Positions 36,403 through 45,534 of a stretch of DNA of 64,000 nt are shown here, piece after piece (position 1 is the first letter of the stretch; each line of letters opens with the position of its first letter). The DNA is from Bradyrhizobium sp. BR 10289 (GTDB lineage: Bacteria > Pseudomonadota > Alphaproteobacteria > Rhizobiales > Xanthobacteraceae), in assembly GCF_019455385.1 (NCBI RefSeq), contig NZ_JACOFR010000003.1, positions 310,001-374,000 of the forward strand, written 5' to 3'. The notes beneath the pieces are model-generated. The model saw only the letters and a program-made list of their open reading frames with translations, made no database searches and was not told the DNA's origin. The position numbers and the translations under genes were made by a program.

Positions 36403-36993
36403 ATGAGCCTGACGATGCGCCTCCGCCGACCGGTTCTGGCCGCAACCCTCATCGCCTTCGCAAGCCCTTGTTTCGGCGAAGCTTCCGCACCGATCCCCGT
36501 CAACAATCCGCCGGCGCAGCAGACCGCTCTCATCGACCTGCTGGCGCTGATGTCCGGCCATTGCAAGACACTGAAGGTCGCGGGGCGCGCCTATGCCTGC
36601 AAGACTGTGGCCTACGCCCATGGCGACAAGGGCCGGGTCAATTTCGCGGTCGCGGTCGACGATCCCAGCGACGAGAACCATGTCGTGTCGTTCTCCGGCG
36701 AGAACGGCAAGCGGGCCGACGACAATTCCTACGAGCTGCCGATCGACCGTATGCTGCTGAATTCCAAGAACCGGCCTAGGATCGACGGCCTGCCGGTGCC
36801 GGCGGAGCAGGCCTCGACCGGCCTTTGCCGCCAGACCGGCAACTTCGCCGCCCGCAAGGTCAACGACGTCACCTGCACGGCGACCGACAGCGAGGGCCGC
36901 CGCTACGAATTGCTGTTCGTCTCCGACGGTAGACCGGTGAGCGTGCGACGCATCAGGCAGTCGTCGCCGTCGATCCAGGATCCGTTCAAGTAG
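36403..36993 (+). CDS. Exported protein of unknown function
   Basis: 196 residues with signal peptide (MRLRRPVLAATLIAFASPCFG-EA after a four-residue lead). The mature part has four cysteines in two close pairs (HCKTLK / YACKTV; LCRQTG / TCTATD) and a repeated design: a first half about the state of a small molecule or ion pool (RVNFAVAVDDPSDENHVVSFSGENG) and a basic tail (VRRIRQSSPS). No family recognised. A second in-frame ATG four codons later is an alternative start. Confidence 0.65.
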   Translation: MSLTMRLRRPVLAATLIAFASPCFGEASAPIPVNNPPAQQTALIDLLALMSGHCKTLKVAGRAYACKTVAYAHGDKGRVNFAVAVDDPSDENHVVSFSGENGKRADDNSYELPIDRMLLNSKNRPRIDGLPVPAEQASTGLCRQTGNFAARKVNDVTCTATDSEGRRYELLFVSDGRPVSVRRIRQSSPSIQDPFK

Positions 36994-37001
36994 CTCTTCT
37001 T

Positions 37002-37146
37002 GCCTCTCCCCGCTCGCGGGGAGAGGCCGGATCGCATCGCAGATGCGATCCGGGTGAGGGGGACTCTCCGCGAGTCCAACTCCCACCACAATTGCGGAAG
37101 CAGCCCCTCACCCCAACCCTCTCCCCGTAAGAACGGGGCGAGGGAG
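37002..37146. repeat. Interspersed palindromic repeat, family A (copy 4)
   Basis: CCTCTCCCCGCTCGCGGGGAGAGG at the left and CTCTCCCCGTAAGAACGGGGCGAGG at the right enclose GGGTGAGGGGGACTC and CCCCTCACCCC. It is the same element as the copy at 20.2 kb in inverted orientation. It separates convergent genes. Confidence 0.82.
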
Positions 37147-37154
37147 AAAACTTT

Positions 37155-38714
37155 TCACGCGAACGCCTTCTCCAGCGTCGCGAAGATCACCGCGAGCGAC
37201 TTGTCGTGACGGGTCACCGGCGGCACCGGGCGATCGATCTTCATGAGCTGGTAGACCGCCATCTGCGCCGCGCGCACCGAATATTCGACGGTGAACACGA
37301 CATCGTCGGGGATCTCGACGAACTGGCTGACGAAGGCGAGATTGACCGAATTTTTCGGCACCGGCAGCGGCCGGTCAGTCGCGCTGCGCGGCATGAACAT
37401 GCTGGTGATGTAGGGCATGCGGCAGGGAATGCAGGTCGCCGTCTCGAACACCTCACGATCGAAATTCAGATGCCCGCACAGCTCGTTCAAGATGTCGGCG
37501 CCGCCGCATTCGGACATCGGCTTGGCGACGAAATTGCCGATGCGGTCGGGATGCAGCGCATAGCCCCAAAAGACCTGCACGTCCTTCGGCTGGCCTGCGA
37601 AATGCGGCTGGCGATAAAGCACCACCGACATCAGCCAGTTGGAATCCCTGAACGTGACGAGCCCGCCGGTGCCGGCCCTGTTGCCGGAGAACGCCTCCAT
37701 CCTGTCGAAGAAGCGCGGGTCGCGGCAGGTGACGGTGAAGGACAGCCAGTAGGATTCCGGGATCGAGGTGTTGAACGCGGCCGGATTGCCGAATTCGGGA
37801 CGTCCTTGTGCGATCGTCTCCCACAGCATCCAGCCCTGGCTGTCCTTCTTGGTCAGGTACGGCGCCGGGTCGGTCATGGTGCCAAGGCTCGAGGCATCCG
37901 TCATCGATCCGTTCTGGAAGAACACGAGATCGCCGTCCTCGAGGCGGACATTGGCGGTGCGGCCATCGCGGTCGAGCACGAGCTGTCGGACGCGCACGCG
38001 CCCGCCCTCATCCTCGAGCATCATGTCGGTGACGGCCGTACCGCGTACGAACTGCACGCCCTGCCGCTTCAGCCAGTCGGCGAGCGGCCGCACGATCGCA
38101 TCATACTGATTGTAGACGGTGCGCTTGACGCCGGCGAGAGTCTCGATGCGCGGGAACTCGTTCATGAAGCGGTGCAGATAGCGCTTCAGCTCGACCGCGC
38201 TGTGCCAAGGCTGGAACGCGAAAGTGGTCTGCCACATGTACCAGAAGTTCGATTCGAAGAACGCCGGCGACAACCAGTCGGTGATGCGGCTGTTGCCGAG
38301 CGTCTCCTCCGAAGCCTCGGTAAGCCGCAGCAGCTCGAGCCGGTCGCGCGCCGAGAAGCCCATATGCGAGACGTCGATCTTGTGGCGGTTGCGATCGACC
38401 AGTCGCGCCTGCGAATGCGCCGGATTCTCCAGATTGAACGCGATCGTCTCCTCGCGCACGCTGAGGCCGGGATGTTCGAGCGAGGGAATGCTCGACAACA
38501 GATCCCAGGTGCATTCGTAATGATCGGTGGTGAGCATGCGCCCGCCGCGCAGTGAATAGGCGCCGCTCGCCAGCAGCGCGCCGTCGAGGCTGCCGCCGAC
38601 CAGCGGCTGCGCCTCGTAGATCACGATGTCGCGCCCCGGCAACTGCGCGTCGCGAACCAGGAACGCCGCGCCTGCGAGCGACCCGATGCCACCACCGATG
38701 AAATACGCTTTCAT
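37155..38714 (-). CDS. ohyA: Oleate hydratase (myosin-cross-reactive antigen family)
   Basis: 519 residues. Adds water to the cis-9 double bond of unsaturated fatty acids to give 10-hydroxy acids; FAD-binding but redox-neutral. Motifs: dinucleotide fold YFIGGGIGSLAGAAFLVRDA at the N-terminus, EAQPLVGGSLDGA, GGRMLTTDHYECTWDLL (contains the conserved catalytic-region E/C/W block), NFWYMWQTTFAFQPWHSAVELKRYLHRF, and the C-terminal TSMFMPRSATDRP with EYSVRAAQMAVYQLM. Length is somewhat shorter than Gram-positive enzymes (about 590), as in other proteobacterial members. Lies downstream of an acyl-CoA ligase on the same strand, a sensible pair for unsaturated fatty acid handling. Confidence 0.9.
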   Translation of the reverse strand: MKAYFIGGGIGSLAGAAFLVRDAQLPGRDIVIYEAQPLVGGSLDGALLASGAYSLRGGRMLTTDHYECTWDLLSSIPSLEHPGLSVREETIAFNLENPAHSQARLVDRNRHKIDVSHMGFSARDRLELLRLTEASEETLGNSRITDWLSPAFFESNFWYMWQTTFAFQPWHSAVELKRYLHRFMNEFPRIETLAGVKRTVYNQYDAIVRPLADWLKRQGVQFVRGTAVTDMMLEDEGGRVRVRQLVLDRDGRTANVRLEDGDLVFFQNGSMTDASSLGTMTDPAPYLTKKDSQGWMLWETIAQGRPEFGNPAAFNTSIPESYWLSFTVTCRDPRFFDRMEAFSGNRAGTGGLVTFRDSNWLMSVVLYRQPHFAGQPKDVQVFWGYALHPDRIGNFVAKPMSECGGADILNELCGHLNFDREVFETATCIPCRMPYITSMFMPRSATDRPLPVPKNSVNLAFVSQFVEIPDDVVFTVEYSVRAAQMAVYQLMKIDRPVPPVTRHDKSLAVIFATLEKAFA

Positions 38715-38820
38715 GACCTACCTCGATTGCAATACGAATTGTCGCAGCGACATTGCATGCGCAGGCGCAGCTGAAGTTGCGCTGGATCAAGCGCGGCACG
38801 AGGTGTGAATCACGTCGATG

Positions 38821-40635
38821 TTATTGCGGCGGCTTCTTCGCGTAGATCTGCGCGATCTCGTCTGCAAAACGATGTTCGAGCGCCGGGCGCTTGTTCTTCA
38901 GGGTCGGCGTCAGCAGGCCGGCGGCAATGGTCCAGGGGTCCAGCGTCCACCACACCGCGCGCGGGGTCGCGTAGGACGGATAGGATTTCACCGCTGCCGC
39001 GATGCGCGCGAGCAGCGCCGCCCGTTCCGCCGCGCCGCCCTGCTTGCCGCTGGCCGCCAACCGCTCCTTCTCCTTCACCCAGGCTTTGGCGTTGAGCACC
39101 ACCAGCGCGGTGAGAAAGGGACGCTGCTCGCCGACCACCAGCGCCTGCTCGAACAGGGGATCGGCGAGGATCGCGGTCTCCAGATCGACCGGCGCGATCT
39201 TCTCGCCGGTGGACGTCACCAGGATATCCTTGATGCGGCCGGTGATCGTGATACGGCCGTTCTCGATGCGCGCCTGGTCGCCGGTGTGCAGCCAGCCGTC
39301 GGCCTGCTTGACGCGGCGCGTCTCGTCAGGCTTGTGCCAATAGCCGAGCATCACGCTCGGGCCGCGCACCAGCAGCTCGTCGTTCTCGCCCAGCCTGACC
39401 TCGACCCCATCGAGGACATGGCCGACCGAATGCGGATCATTGTCCTCGGGCGTGTTGACCGACACGACCGGCGAGGTCTCGGTCATGCCGTAGCCCTGAA
39501 GGATATCGAGGCCGAGCGCGAGAAACAGGCGGATGACAGGCTCGGCGATCGGCGCGCCGCCGGAGACGGCGACACGCAGCCGGCCGCCGAGCTGCATCAG
39601 CACCTTGTCGGCGACGAAACGCTTCAGCAGCGGCCAGGCCAGCCGGTCGAGCAGCGACAGCGACCCGTGCCCCTGACGCGCGTCGAAACGCCGGCCGCCG
39701 ACGGCAATGGTGAGATCGAGCAGCGTCCGCTCGACGCCTCCGGCCGCGGCGCGATGCTGCATGATCAGCGCATGGATGCGCTCATAGATCCGCGGCACCG
39801 AGACCAGCACCGTCGGCCGCACATGCTTCAGATCCTCCGAGAGCTGTGGCACCGAGCGCGCATAGGCGACGCAGGCCCCGGCCGCGATCGGATAGTAATA
39901 GCCGCCGGTGCGCTCGAACGTGTGCGACAGCGGCAGGAAGGACAGGAAGACGTCGTCAGGCTCGGCCGCGATGCGGTTCGCGATCGCCTTCACATTGGCG
40001 ACGACATTGTCATGCGAGAGCATCACGCCTTTTGGCCGCCCGGTCGTGCCCGAGGTGTAGACGATCGCGGCAAGATCATCCGGCTCGACCGCCACATCGG
40101 GCAGCGGCGCGCTCGCGCCGGGCGCCTGTGCCAGCCAATGGTCGAGCCCGACGATGCGCGCATCAGGCGTGATGAGCCCGCTCGCATCGGCGCAGACGAC
40201 GCGCTTGAGATGATCGAGCGGCTGGCCGGTGGCCACGATCGCCTGCCAGCGCTCCAGCGTATCCACGAACAGCAGCAGCGCGCCGGAATCGCCGAGGATG
40301 TAGGCGATGCTGTCGGGGTTGTCGACCGCGTGCATCGGCACCGGCACGAGCCCGCGCGACAGCGCCGCCTGGTCCATCGCGACATGCGGGATGCCGTTCG
40401 GCATCAGGATCGCCACCCGCTCGCCGGGCGGCAAATTCTCCGCGGCCAGCGCCCGCCGCCACAGCTCGAATTCCGCGTCGATCTCGCGCCAGGACTGGCT
40501 GACCCAGCGCCGCGCGCCCGCGTCGAAATGGCGATAGGCTTCCGCCGCCGGCGTCGCCCTGACGCGCCAGCGCAGCAGCTCCGGCAGGGTCTTTACGTCG
40601 GCGAGCGTCAGCGGTTGACTGATCGGTCCCGGCAT
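38821..40635 (-). CDS. Long-chain fatty acyl-CoA ligase (AMP-forming)
   Basis: 604 residues. Adenylation motifs: P-loop YTSGTTGRPKGVMLSH, LQGYGMTETSPVVS, and WLHTGDQARIENGRITITGRIKDILVTSTGEKI. The domain order and length fit FadD15-type long-chain ligases. AAGGA five bases before the ATG. It probably activates imported or membrane-derived fatty acids; the downstream oleate hydratase (106-bp gap, same strand) acts on free unsaturated fatty acids, so the two may share a pool or an operon. Confidence 0.9.
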   Translation of the reverse strand: MPGPISQPLTLADVKTLPELLRWRVRATPAAEAYRHFDAGARRWVSQSWREIDAEFELWRRALAAENLPPGERVAILMPNGIPHVAMDQAALSRGLVPVPMHAVDNPDSIAYILGDSGALLLFVDTLERWQAIVATGQPLDHLKRVVCADASGLITPDARIVGLDHWLAQAPGASAPLPDVAVEPDDLAAIVYTSGTTGRPKGVMLSHDNVVANVKAIANRIAAEPDDVFLSFLPLSHTFERTGGYYYPIAAGACVAYARSVPQLSEDLKHVRPTVLVSVPRIYERIHALIMQHRAAAGGVERTLLDLTIAVGGRRFDARQGHGSLSLLDRLAWPLLKRFVADKVLMQLGGRLRVAVSGGAPIAEPVIRLFLALGLDILQGYGMTETSPVVSVNTPEDNDPHSVGHVLDGVEVRLGENDELLVRGPSVMLGYWHKPDETRRVKQADGWLHTGDQARIENGRITITGRIKDILVTSTGEKIAPVDLETAILADPLFEQALVVGEQRPFLTALVVLNAKAWVKEKERLAASGKQGGAAERAALLARIAAAVKSYPSYATPRAVWWTLDPWTIAAGLLTPTLKNKRPALEHRFADEIAQIYAKKPPQ

Positions 40636-40971
40636 GGCGTCCTTTCCTGGCCTGAATCTGGGGGCTCGACACTAGGCTGGCCAGCTCTCGCCGCCTTGAT
40701 CCTCAGCAAGGCGGCCATGCTCCGGAGCAATCCATGATATCTGGTGTCCCGGACGCGCTGCAACGCTCTTGGCGTTGCTGCGCAGAGCCGGGACCCACGC
40801 GACAATTGCGCTCTCCGAAACATGGGCCCCGGCTCTGCAGCGCACCGTCAAAGAGACGCTGCGCTGCGTCCGGGGCACGAGCGCCGTCCCGAAACGAGGG
40901 AAGATCGGCATTGCCTGCCACTTCAGTCGCCTCGCATACTCGGCTCCGCACGCAGCCTGAAAGTCACCTCC
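40636..40971. other. Gene-free stretch between divergent acyl-CoA ligase and hydrolase genes
   Basis: Contains the two divergent promoters and a 137-bp inverted-repeat element annotated separately. No supported coding sequence. Confidence 0.6.
40743..40879. repeat. Intergenic inverted repeat (GTGTCCCGGACGC type)
   Basis: Left end GGTGTCCCGGACGCGCTGC and right end GCGTCCGGGGCAC are inverted copies; inside, GCAGAGCCGGGACC pairs with GGCCCCGGCTCTGC, so the element folds into a long hairpin. Style known from Bradyrhizobium intergenic regions (not searched). Confidence 0.78.
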
Positions 40972-41541
40972 ATGACCAGCCCCCTCCCCGCCCTCATCGT
41001 CGTCGACGTCCAGCGCGCCTTCGACGAATGGGAAGCGGCGGGCAAGCGGCGCAACAATCCGGATGCGGTGGCGCGCATCGCAGATCTGCTCAAGGCCTTC
41101 AGAATGAATCGCGCACCGATCTTTCACATCCGCCACGAGGGCACCAAGCCGAACTCGACGTTTCTGCCGTCGCGCAGCGGTTACGCGGTGAAGGACGAGG
41201 CGCGCGAGGAGGCAGGTGAGCCTGTCATCGTCAAGCGCGTCAACAGCGCCTTCATCGGCACTGATCTCGAGGCACGGCTGCGTGCGGCCGGCATCACCAC
41301 GCTGGTCATCTGCGGCGCCACCACCAATCATTGCGTGGAGACGACGACGCGGATGGCGGGCAATCTCGGCTTCGATGCGCGCCTGGTGCGCGATGCGACC
41401 TGGACGTTCGACCGGATCGGGCCCGACGGCGATACCCATTCCGCCGAGGAGATCCATGCGATGACGCTGTCGAATCTCAACGGCGAGTTCGCGCGCATCG
41501 TCACGACGCAGGACGTCATCGCATCATTCGCGGCGAGATGA
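40972..41541 (+). CDS. Isochorismatase-like cysteine hydrolase
   Basis: 189 residues. Catalytic triad seen: Asp12 (LIVVDVQRAF), Lys88 (VIVKRVNSAF) and Cys121 (GATTNHCVETT), with the cis-peptide-type G-A-T-T-N before Cys. These enzymes cut amides or N-carbamoyl compounds (nicotinamide, N-carbamoylsarcosine, ureidoacrylate). Substrate is not predictable from sequence. The start ATG lacks a strong ribosome binding site; upstream readings run through a repeat element. Confidence 0.88.
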   Translation: MTSPLPALIVVDVQRAFDEWEAAGKRRNNPDAVARIADLLKAFRMNRAPIFHIRHEGTKPNSTFLPSRSGYAVKDEAREEAGEPVIVKRVNSAFIGTDLEARLRAAGITTLVICGATTNHCVETTTRMAGNLGFDARLVRDATWTFDRIGPDGDTHSAEEIHAMTLSNLNGEFARIVTTQDVIASFAAR

Positions 41542-41703
41542 TGGCAATGGCGCGATCAGCGCCGCTGATGCGACAATAAATCCCACGATGAACGATCGTT
41601 AACGCTACGCGACATCGTCCACTGCGTCGTTTCGACGCCCGCACTCGCCGGAACGCAGCCAGCGCCCATCTGTTGTCGCACCACGTTCAACTGGAGTGAT
41701 GAC

Positions 41704-42000
41704 ATGAAGTATCTCTTTGTCGCGATGGCTGTCGGTGCTGCCGCGCTCGCCGGCGGATTCGCCAACGCGGCTGACAAGGCCGCGCAAAAGGCGCCGACCG
41801 ACATCAGCGCGCAGCACCGGCACCATCATCATGGCCACCGCCATCATCACTGGCGTCCTCACCACGGCCATTATCGCCCGCATTATTATCGCAACTACGG
41901 CTATTACCCGCGGCACCACGGCTATTATGGCGGCGGGCCGTACGGCTATTACGGCGGCGGTCCGAGCGTGACCTTCGGCTTCGGCGGCAGTCGCTGGTGA
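41704..42000 (+). CDS. Exported His/Tyr/Gly-rich small protein
   Basis: 98 residues with signal peptide (MKYLFVAMAVGAAALAGGFANA-A). The mature part is a low-complexity run of His, Tyr, Arg and Gly (HRHHHHGHRHHHW, then GYYGGGPYGYYGGG). Such proteins are frequent in rhizobia; the histidine cluster could bind Ni, Cu or Zn, but function is unknown. A strong terminator follows 24 bp after the stop, so the gene is real and well delimited. Confidence 0.78.
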   Translation: MKYLFVAMAVGAAALAGGFANAADKAAQKAPTDISAQHRHHHHGHRHHHWRPHHGHYRPHYYRNYGYYPRHHGYYGGGPYGYYGGGPSVTFGFGGSRW

Positions 42001-42023
42001 GCGGACTGCTGCGGAGACACGAA

Positions 42024-42050
42024 AGGCCCGCGAATGCGCGGGCCTTTTTT
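42024..42050 (+). terminator. Rho-independent terminator of the His-rich protein gene
   Basis: AGGCCCGCG-AATG-CGCGGGCCT stem followed by TTTTTT. Nine-base-pair GC-rich stem, tetraloop, six T. The last T is also the first base of the convergent amine oxidase stop codon. Confidence 0.92.
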
Positions 42051-43321
42051 CATCCGCGCAGGATCGTCCGCGCCGTCTCGAGCCCACTCGCCAGCGCCGC
42101 CTCGACCGTGCCCATGTCGCGGCCGCGATAGAGCGCTTCACCGGAGAACAGCACGGGACCGTCAGGGCGCGCCCACATCGTTTGCGCCTCGCGCGAGCGC
42201 GGCGTCGCCCAGGAATAGGCGCCGCGGGCGAACGGATCATGCGCCCAATTGATCGCCGCGGCAGCCATCAGATCGCGCGCGATGGTTTCGCGCGGCAGGG
42301 CGAAGATCGCGGCGAGCGACGAGAGGCCGGCATCGATCAGGCCCTGCGCATCGAGACCGTCCAGCTCCGCCGTTCGCGGCCCGCCGAACCATCCCGTGAG
42401 CACCGGATTGGGGTCCGGATGTCGCGCCCACCACACCGGGATCGTCTGCTGCGACAGCAGGAACGACATGTCCGCGAGCTCCGGCCGCTGCTCGCGCCAC
42501 CACGGCCGCGTAAAGCGCAGCAGGATCTTGATGGCATTGCCGAAGCCGATATCGTTGGCGGCGTCGGCTTTGGCGCGCACGGCCGCGGGCAGCGCGATAT
42601 CCCGCAGCAGCGGCAGCGGCATGGTGACGATCACGCGATCGCAGCTGTGCACGCTACCATTGCCGCAGCGGACCACGACCGTGCCACTCTCTTCCGCAAT
42701 GGATGACACCACGCAGCCGAGGCTAATCGCTGCGCCATGCCTGCGGCATTCGGCCGCCAGGAAATCGATCAGCGCGCCATAGCCGCCGACGATGCGCGCC
42801 TGGGTGTGGTGAGAGCCGTCCATCCACTCCTCGCGCAGCGCCAGGATGGACGCACGCGCGGGATCGGCGGCGTCGTAGCCTTCGACCATGCGTTCGATGG
42901 AATGGCGCAGCCCGGCATATTCGGGGCCGGCAAAATGACGCTGCAGGAAATCGGTGACGGTGAGGTCGTCCTTCAACGCGCCGAGCACGGCATGCAGCTC
43001 CGCGTCATGCGGATCGCGGCGGCTTTCGCGCGAAAAGCCTGCGCCGTCAAAGCTCCACTGCACGCCCTCGATCAGTTGCAGCGACAGCCCAGCCTCGCGC
43101 AACAGCGCGCGCGTGACCGGTGCCTCGCCATGGACGAATTCGGCACCGCCATCGGCGCGGTAGCCGAACTCCGCCACAGGCAACGGATGGATACGCCCGC
43201 CACAGCGCTCGCGCGCCTCCAGGATCGTCACCCTCCTGCCGGCAAGCGCGAGCGCGCGCGCCGCCATCAGGCCCGCCGCGCCGGCACCGACGACAATGAT
43301 GTGCTCAGGCCTGTCCGACAT
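42050..43321 (-). CDS. Flavin monoamine oxidase-family protein
   Basis: 423 residues. FAD fold: IIVVGAGAAGLMAARALALAGRRVTILEARERCGGRI (G-x-G-x-x-G, then E at strand end and G-G-R). Also EFVHGEAPV and the C-terminal FAD block GPVLFSGEALYRGRDMGTVEAALASG. It oxidises an amine or an amino acid with release of H2O2; substrate unknown. The RibD-like gene follows upstream on the same strand with only nine bp between, so these two plus the beta-barrel gene form a probable operon. Confidence 0.87.
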   Translation of the reverse strand: MSDRPEHIIVVGAGAAGLMAARALALAGRRVTILEARERCGGRIHPLPVAEFGYRADGGAEFVHGEAPVTRALLREAGLSLQLIEGVQWSFDGAGFSRESRRDPHDAELHAVLGALKDDLTVTDFLQRHFAGPEYAGLRHSIERMVEGYDAADPARASILALREEWMDGSHHTQARIVGGYGALIDFLAAECRRHGAAISLGCVVSSIAEESGTVVVRCGNGSVHSCDRVIVTMPLPLLRDIALPAAVRAKADAANDIGFGNAIKILLRFTRPWWREQRPELADMSFLLSQQTIPVWWARHPDPNPVLTGWFGGPRTAELDGLDAQGLIDAGLSSLAAIFALPRETIARDLMAAAAINWAHDPFARGAYSWATPRSREAQTMWARPDGPVLFSGEALYRGRDMGTVEAALASGLETARTILRG

Positions 43322-43330
43322 GCCCGCGCG

Positions 43331-44053
43331 TTACCCGGCCAAATCTTGCGAAGCCGAGCCTTGCGGATCGTTCTTGATCAGGTACCGCAGCAGCAGGACG
43401 CCGCCGCCGAGCTGGCGCACATTGTCCAGCGTCATCGCGGCAAGCGGCGCGCGCTTGTCGTTGTCGGCTTCGACCGAGTCGAAGACGAACGGCGCGCCCC
43501 TGGCGCCGTCGATCGTGGGACTGAGGATCAGGTTGAACTCGTCGATCAGACCGGCGCGCAGGAACGCGCCGTTGGCGACGCCGCCGCCCTCCACCAGCAG
43601 CCGCTTCACCCCGAGCTCGCGGTTGAGGATCTCCAGCGCCAGCGCGAGATCGATCTCGGACTTGCCGGCAAAGATGTAGGAAACGCCTTCGCCGCGAAGC
43701 CCCGCGAGATGCGAATCCGGCACGCTCTCGGTAAGCACGACGACGATCGGGTCGCCGCCGATGTCGGCGCGGCCCCAACCGATCTTGCCTTGCGCGTCGA
43801 GCACGACGCCGTAAGTCTTGGCCTCGCGCCGCGCAAACCAGTTCTCGCGGGGTAGTTTCTCATTCGTCGCAGGATAGGGCTGGCCCTTGGCGAATTCCGA
43901 GCCGGTGACACGGCCGATCACCCAGGCATCGCCGCCAAGCTCCTCATGGATTGTCTCGAACCAGTCCGTGCCGGCGCCCTTCGGACGCCAGCGGCTGGGA
44001 TGCGTGCGGCCGTCGAGGCTCGAATGCATCAGGCAGATAACGTACGGCTTCAT
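43331..44053 (-). CDS. RibD-C/dihydrofolate reductase-like protein
   Basis: 240 residues, the C-terminal RibD reductase fold without the deaminase domain. Seen: YVICLMHSSLDGRTH at the N-terminus (substrate/cofactor strand), DAWVIGRVTGSEFA, and the NADPH-binding VKRLLVEGGGVANGAFLRAGLIDEFNLILSP. Stand-alone members are of uncertain role; reduction of a pteridine- or flavin-like carbonyl is possible. Middle gene of a probable three-gene operon between an amine oxidase and a beta-barrel protein. Confidence 0.85.
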   Translation of the reverse strand: MKPYVICLMHSSLDGRTHPSRWRPKGAGTDWFETIHEELGGDAWVIGRVTGSEFAKGQPYPATNEKLPRENWFARREAKTYGVVLDAQGKIGWGRADIGGDPIVVVLTESVPDSHLAGLRGEGVSYIFAGKSEIDLALALEILNRELGVKRLLVEGGGVANGAFLRAGLIDEFNLILSPTIDGARGAPFVFDSVEADNDKRAPLAAMTLDNVRQLGGGVLLLRYLIKNDPQGSASQDLAG

Positions 44054-44072
44054 GCAAATCTCCCGGTCACGC

Positions 44073-44735
44073 TCAAGCCGCCGTTCCGCCGCTCTTGGCG
44101 CGATCGTTCACGATCACCGCGAGCGGATTGAGCTTTGGCGGCGCGACGAGCTTCAGCGTGTTGCTGTCGTGATGGTTGAACGGCGCGCCGCGCACGAACA
44201 ACTCGGTCTGGATGAGATAGCTCCAGCTGCCATCGTCGTTGAAGGTAATCTCGCAACGGTAATGATCGGTCCGGAATGCCTGTTCCAGAAAATCGGTCGA
44301 GCAGATCCCGTAGGCGGTATCGCCACGTTTTGCCGTCACCGCGATGGTCCTGTCTTCCACTTTGGCGTTGCCCGAGGCGAGCAGCACCTGCCCGCGCGGG
44401 ATCGCCAGCGTCTGCATGATCAGCCCTGTCGCGGGCTCCCACAGCCAGTAGCCGACCTGGTCGTGGAAGGTGATGTCTTCCTCGGGCGTGTTGATGTGGA
44501 TGTGATAGCGCAGGCCGTAGAGCAGCTGCGGCCCGTTGGCCTGCGGATCGATCGGATCCATGCGGATGTGCTCGATGAAGGTCCGCCGCTCCGGGCCGTC
44601 GGCCTTCGGGTTGACGTCGATGCCCTTGTCCGCCTGCCAGATGCCGGCGAGCCGGCGGAGCGGGCCGAGATTGGCGAGGCTGTCGGGCGAGACGTCCTCT
44701 TGTTCGGTGAAGATGTCGGCGGGAATGGGGAGCAT
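44073..44735 (-). CDS. Nitrobindin/FABP-like beta-barrel protein
   Basis: 220 residues. LGPLRRLAGIWQADKGIDVNPK, IHINTPEEDITFHDQVGYWLWEPATGLIMQTLAIPRG and the C-terminal FNHHDSNTLKLVAPP form the pattern of the haem-binding beta-barrel (nitrobindin-like) family; the canonical G-x-W-x-G-x-G is here G-I-W-Q-A-D-K-G. Members bind haem b or fatty acids. GAGG six bases before the chosen ATG; the longer reading adds 76 basic residues without family match and is rejected. First gene of the probable operon with the RibD-like and amine oxidase genes. Confidence 0.8.
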   Translation of the reverse strand: MLPIPADIFTEQEDVSPDSLANLGPLRRLAGIWQADKGIDVNPKADGPERRTFIEHIRMDPIDPQANGPQLLYGLRYHIHINTPEEDITFHDQVGYWLWEPATGLIMQTLAIPRGQVLLASGNAKVEDRTIAVTAKRGDTAYGICSTDFLEQAFRTDHYRCEITFNDDGSWSYLIQTELFVRGAPFNHHDSNTLKLVAPPKLNPLAVIVNDRAKSGGTAA

Positions 44736-45076
44736 GGCTGGCCTCGCATCGTTGCGGGAGCAGCCATAGCATAGCGGCAGGACCCTGGCGCGGGCCCAAG
44801 CCTCACAATCGCGAATGGACTTAGGCGCCACGCGCAGACGATGGTCGGGCCGCATCAACGAAATATCCGCCATGGCTCGTCGCGCGAAACCGGTAGCGAC
44901 ATGCCGCCTAAGCACGATCCGCAACATACTCCGGGAGCAACGCGCCTTTCCGGTGTGAAACAAGTCACAATCTCTAGCTGTATATGGTGCTAAAGTCGCG
45001 GGCGTAATGCCGACATTGCTGCCCGCAGCGCATGAGTCACGCGCAACGGTTGCAGCGGAGAGAGGGAGGAGTTGCC
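44736..45076. other. Gene-free stretch between divergent operons
   Basis: Holds the promoters of the beta-barrel/RibD/amine oxidase operon (minus) and the haem operon (plus). GTGAAA and CTGTAT are separated by 17 bp about 95 bp before the plus-strand start, which is only a weak sigma-70-like match. Locally more AT-rich near 44.97 kb. No supported coding sequence. Confidence 0.5.
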
Positions 45077-45529
45077 ATGTCAGTTGTACTGAAAGCTGGG
45101 AAGATCAGCGCTCTGACCGCCATCACCAGGATCATTCCTGGTCATGCCGAGGCGCTGCGCAAGACCCTGCAGGCGCTGACCGCCGCAAACGGCGGCAAGA
45201 TCGCGTCGCTCGGCACCATCCACATCGTGCGTTGGGTCATCTTCGACGACGACACGCGCCTGTTCTTTGCAACGAATTTCGACGGCGACGTCGAAGATTA
45301 CATGCGCGATTTCGCCGAGCGGGCCCCCGACGGCATCGACGCGATCTGGGGCCATTGCGAAGGCTATCCGGGAGCGCGCGATTATCCCAAGCTGCGCGAT
45401 TACATTCTCGGCAGCGCCGTCGAGACCACCGGCTATTACTGCGCCACGCCGAACGCGACCGTCGCGGACATCAACAAGGCGCTGGACTGGAAGGGCAAGT
45501 TCGACACGTTCCTCGACCAGATCGGTTGA
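45077..45529 (+). CDS. Small unknown protein heading the DyP/RoxA-like operon
   Basis: 150 residues, no signal peptide. GGGAGGA six bases before the ATG. The N-terminal ITRIIPGHAEALRKTLQAL resembles the start of ferredoxin-like ABM/EthD folds, and THIHVRW-type strands follow: LGTIHIVRWVIFDDDTRLFFATNFDGDVEDYMRDFAE, then GIDAIWGHCEGYPGARDY. Two histidines (TIHIVRW, GHCEGYP) could be ligands. I do not recognise a named family. It starts an operon (six-bp gap to the DyP gene), and proteins of this look are often seen beside peroxidase or catalase genes, so a haem-related helper role is likely but inferred. Confidence 0.72.
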   Translation: MSVVLKAGKISALTAITRIIPGHAEALRKTLQALTAANGGKIASLGTIHIVRWVIFDDDTRLFFATNFDGDVEDYMRDFAERAPDGIDAIWGHCEGYPGARDYPKLRDYILGSAVETTGYYCATPNATVADINKALDWKGKFDTFLDQIG

Positions 45530-45534
45530 CGAGC

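Noticed and set aside
38818..40737. 639-codon plus-strand frame opposite the acyl-CoA ligase
   Set aside because: Arg/Gln/His-rich antisense shadow; the minus strand has clear adenylation motifs.
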